From contig JASHVI010000214.1 of assembly GCA_030039525.1 (NCBI GenBank), positions 1 through 6,221 on the forward strand: a stretch of 6,221 nucleotides of DNA. Direction: 5' to 3'. A program made the position numbers and the translations under genes. The DNA is from Thermoplasmata archaeon. Lineage in GTDB: Archaea > Thermoplasmatota > Thermoplasmata > Lutacidiplasmatales > UBA184. Positions 5,168 through 6,221 of this stretch are shown piece by piece; positions within the stretch are counted from its first letter, which is position 1; each line of letters opens with the position of its first letter. A model generated the notes under the pieces. The model was not told the origin of the DNA and ran no database searches. It worked only from the letters and a program-made list of their open reading frames with translations.

Positions 5168-5555
5168 CGCGTCCGCCCTCGTCGCCTACGCGACGCGGGA
5201 GGATCAATGGGAGGCGACGGAGGAAGTGCTCCGGGAGTCCCCCCGCTCCGTGGAGCTCCTTCCCGTCGAGGCGGCCAATGCGGTCCTGCTCGCCCGACGC
5301 CGTAAGCGGCTGAGCCCACGAGAGGCGGACGAGGCGCTCCGGACGGTCCGGCGCCTGAGCGGGGTGGCCATCGTTCTCAGTCCCCACGCCCCGTTGCTCG
5401 AGAGCGCCTGGGAGATCGCCAACGGGCAGGCAATCACGGTCTACGACGCGGTGTACATCGCCCTCGCCCGAGCACTTCGCACGAGCCTGAGCTCCCGGGA
5501 CTCGGCGCAGCTTCGGGCGGCGCACGCCCTGGGAGTTCGAGCGATCGCGCTCTGA
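5154..5555 (+). CDS. vapC: VapC-type PIN-domain ribonuclease toxin
   Basis: The 133-residue protein is a complete PIN domain. It starts VTVIDASALVAY, with the first metal-binding acid at D5. E39 lies in LLPVEAANAVL, D98 in TVYDAVYIALA, and D116 in SSRDSAQL. These four acids are the usual Mg-binding catalytic set, so the toxin should be active. VapC toxins cut tRNA or rRNA at specific sites, but the target cannot be predicted here. The GTG start at 5154 is chosen because the first PIN strand begins immediately after it. The frame extends upstream to 5097, but that would add non-homologous residues. The 14-nt overlap with vapB suggests coupled translation. The gene ends 225 nt before the stop of the convergent DinB-like gene. 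Confidence 0.88.
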   Translation: MTVIDASALVAYATREDQWEATEEVLRESPRSVELLPVEAANAVLLARRRKRLSPREADEALRTVRRLSGVAIVLSPHAPLLESAWEIANGQAITVYDAVYIALARALRTSLSSRDSAQLRAAHALGVRAIAL

Positions 5556-5780
5556 GCCCACCGCAACGCGGGAGGGACGGGCGACTCGCTCGCGACGCCG
5601 GGGACCGGCCGTGACGAAGTACGCGTCGGATACCTTCGGCGAACCTCCCCCGACGGGGCGGCGAGGACCCGGGAGCAGCCTGAGTCCAGTCGTAGACGAC
5701 CCCGCCTTCCGCGGCACCGTCCCATCGCCCGAAGCCACTGGAAGGACCCCACCCTTCGGTTCAGGTCCCTGCGTCAGAAC

Positions 5781-6221
5781 TCAATGCTTGAGGAGACCGG
5801 TTTCGTGGGCCCACTCGATCCAGTTGTACACCGGGGCCTCCACATCGATCTGCCAGAGCAGCGCGTTCAGTTCGCCGCGGTGTTGGAGCTCCTCTTCGAC
5901 CAGATGCCAGAGTACGTCGCGGACCGGGATATCGCAATCGTGGGGCGATCCTCGGCCCTTCTCCCGATGCACCTTCCGCGTCAGATCCTCCTCGGTCAAC
6001 TCGGCCATGACCCTCCGGATCTGGGCTTGAATGTAGTTCTCGTCCTTCCGAAGGTCCGCGAGACCCGGCGGAGAGCTGGAGTCCGGCTCCTGCGGCGGGA
6101 ACTCGAAGCGTGCGCAATCCCGCATCCAGAAGAACAGCGCGCCCTGGGTGTGACCGAAGATGTCGAGAAGAGAAGGGGACGACGCGCCCCGATCGCGAGC
6201 GAGCTCGGTCACCGGCAGCTT
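5781..6221 (-). CDS. DinB-family protein, 5' end beyond window
   Basis: The frame is open to the window edge, so at least 146 residues are visible and the N-terminus is missing. A GTG at 6212 is in frame but leaves the first helix incomplete. The visible part reads as a four-helix DinB domain. An early helix, LLDIFGHTQGALFFW, carries one metal-ligand His. A late helix, VLWHLVEEELQHRGELNALL, ends in the HRGEL motif that characterises the family. DinB-fold proteins bind a divalent metal through three His residues and include thiol transferases, but many have no known role. At the position four residues before the HRG His there is Glu instead of the usual His. No signal peptide or membrane segment is visible. 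The gene converges on vapC, so it is unlikely to be part of that operon. Confidence 0.82.
   Translation of the reverse strand, partial: KLPVTELARDRGASSPSLLDIFGHTQGALFFWMRDCARFEFPPQEPDSSSPPGLADLRKDENYIQAQIRRVMAELTEEDLTRKVHREKGRGSPHDCDIPVRDVLWHLVEEELQHRGELNALLWQIDVEAPVYNWIEWAHETGLLKH

Noticed and set aside
5034..5738. 234-codon minus-strand frame opposite vapBC
   Set aside because: It is a shadow of the vapB and vapC coding sequence, with Arg/Gly/Pro-rich translation and no motif.
5611..6030. Rightward 139-codon frame
   Set aside because: Most of it is antisense to the DinB-like gene and its translation is Ser/Arg/Pro-rich without a recognisable domain.

Overview
This is a high-G+C window (roughly two thirds G+C by eye). 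It looks like a chromosomal accessory segment of an archaeon, possibly a euryarchaeal or Thermoplasmatota-type lineage. The archaeal reading rests on an A/T-only TATA-like box about 27 nt upstream of the vapB start codon with no leader between them (a leaderless transcript), a second TATA-like box upstream of the first complete gene, an archaeal-style VapB/VapC pair, and a zinc ribbon fused to a minimal nucleotidyltransferase. The lineage assignment is inference, because the window holds no rRNA or universal marker.

Layout, left to right. Bases 1 to about 197 look like the 5' end of an IS21-family element: the start of a leftward transposase, a 17-bp palindrome just before its start codon, and two 24-bp tandem subterminal repeats. 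Just outside the element begin two rightward genes: a small SRPBCC-fold protein (279-743, with a TATA box and a GGAGG ribosome-binding site) and a prenyltransferase/squalene-oxidase-repeat (alpha-toroid) protein (886-1890). A hairpin-bearing 319-bp gap separates these from a run of four leftward genes. In transcription order those are a TehB-like SAM methyltransferase (4576-3950), a histidine phosphatase (3813-3109), a zinc-ribbon-MntA nucleotidyltransferase (3003-2566) and a HepT HEPN RNase (2527-2210, probably beginning at a CTG codon at 2569). Divergent from the methyltransferase is a rightward vapB-vapC operon (4931-5555). At the right edge a leftward DinB-family protein enters from outside the window.

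How the parts work together. Two complete type II/VII-like toxin-antitoxin modules (HepT-MntA and VapBC) flank the methyltransferase and phosphatase within about 3.3 kb, with an insertion-sequence end about 2 kb to the left. This arrangement fits an accessory or defence-type island. The most distinctive points are the zinc ribbon on MntA, the intact RX4HXY motif in HepT, and the likely non-canonical CTG start of hepT that would overlap the mntA stop codon.
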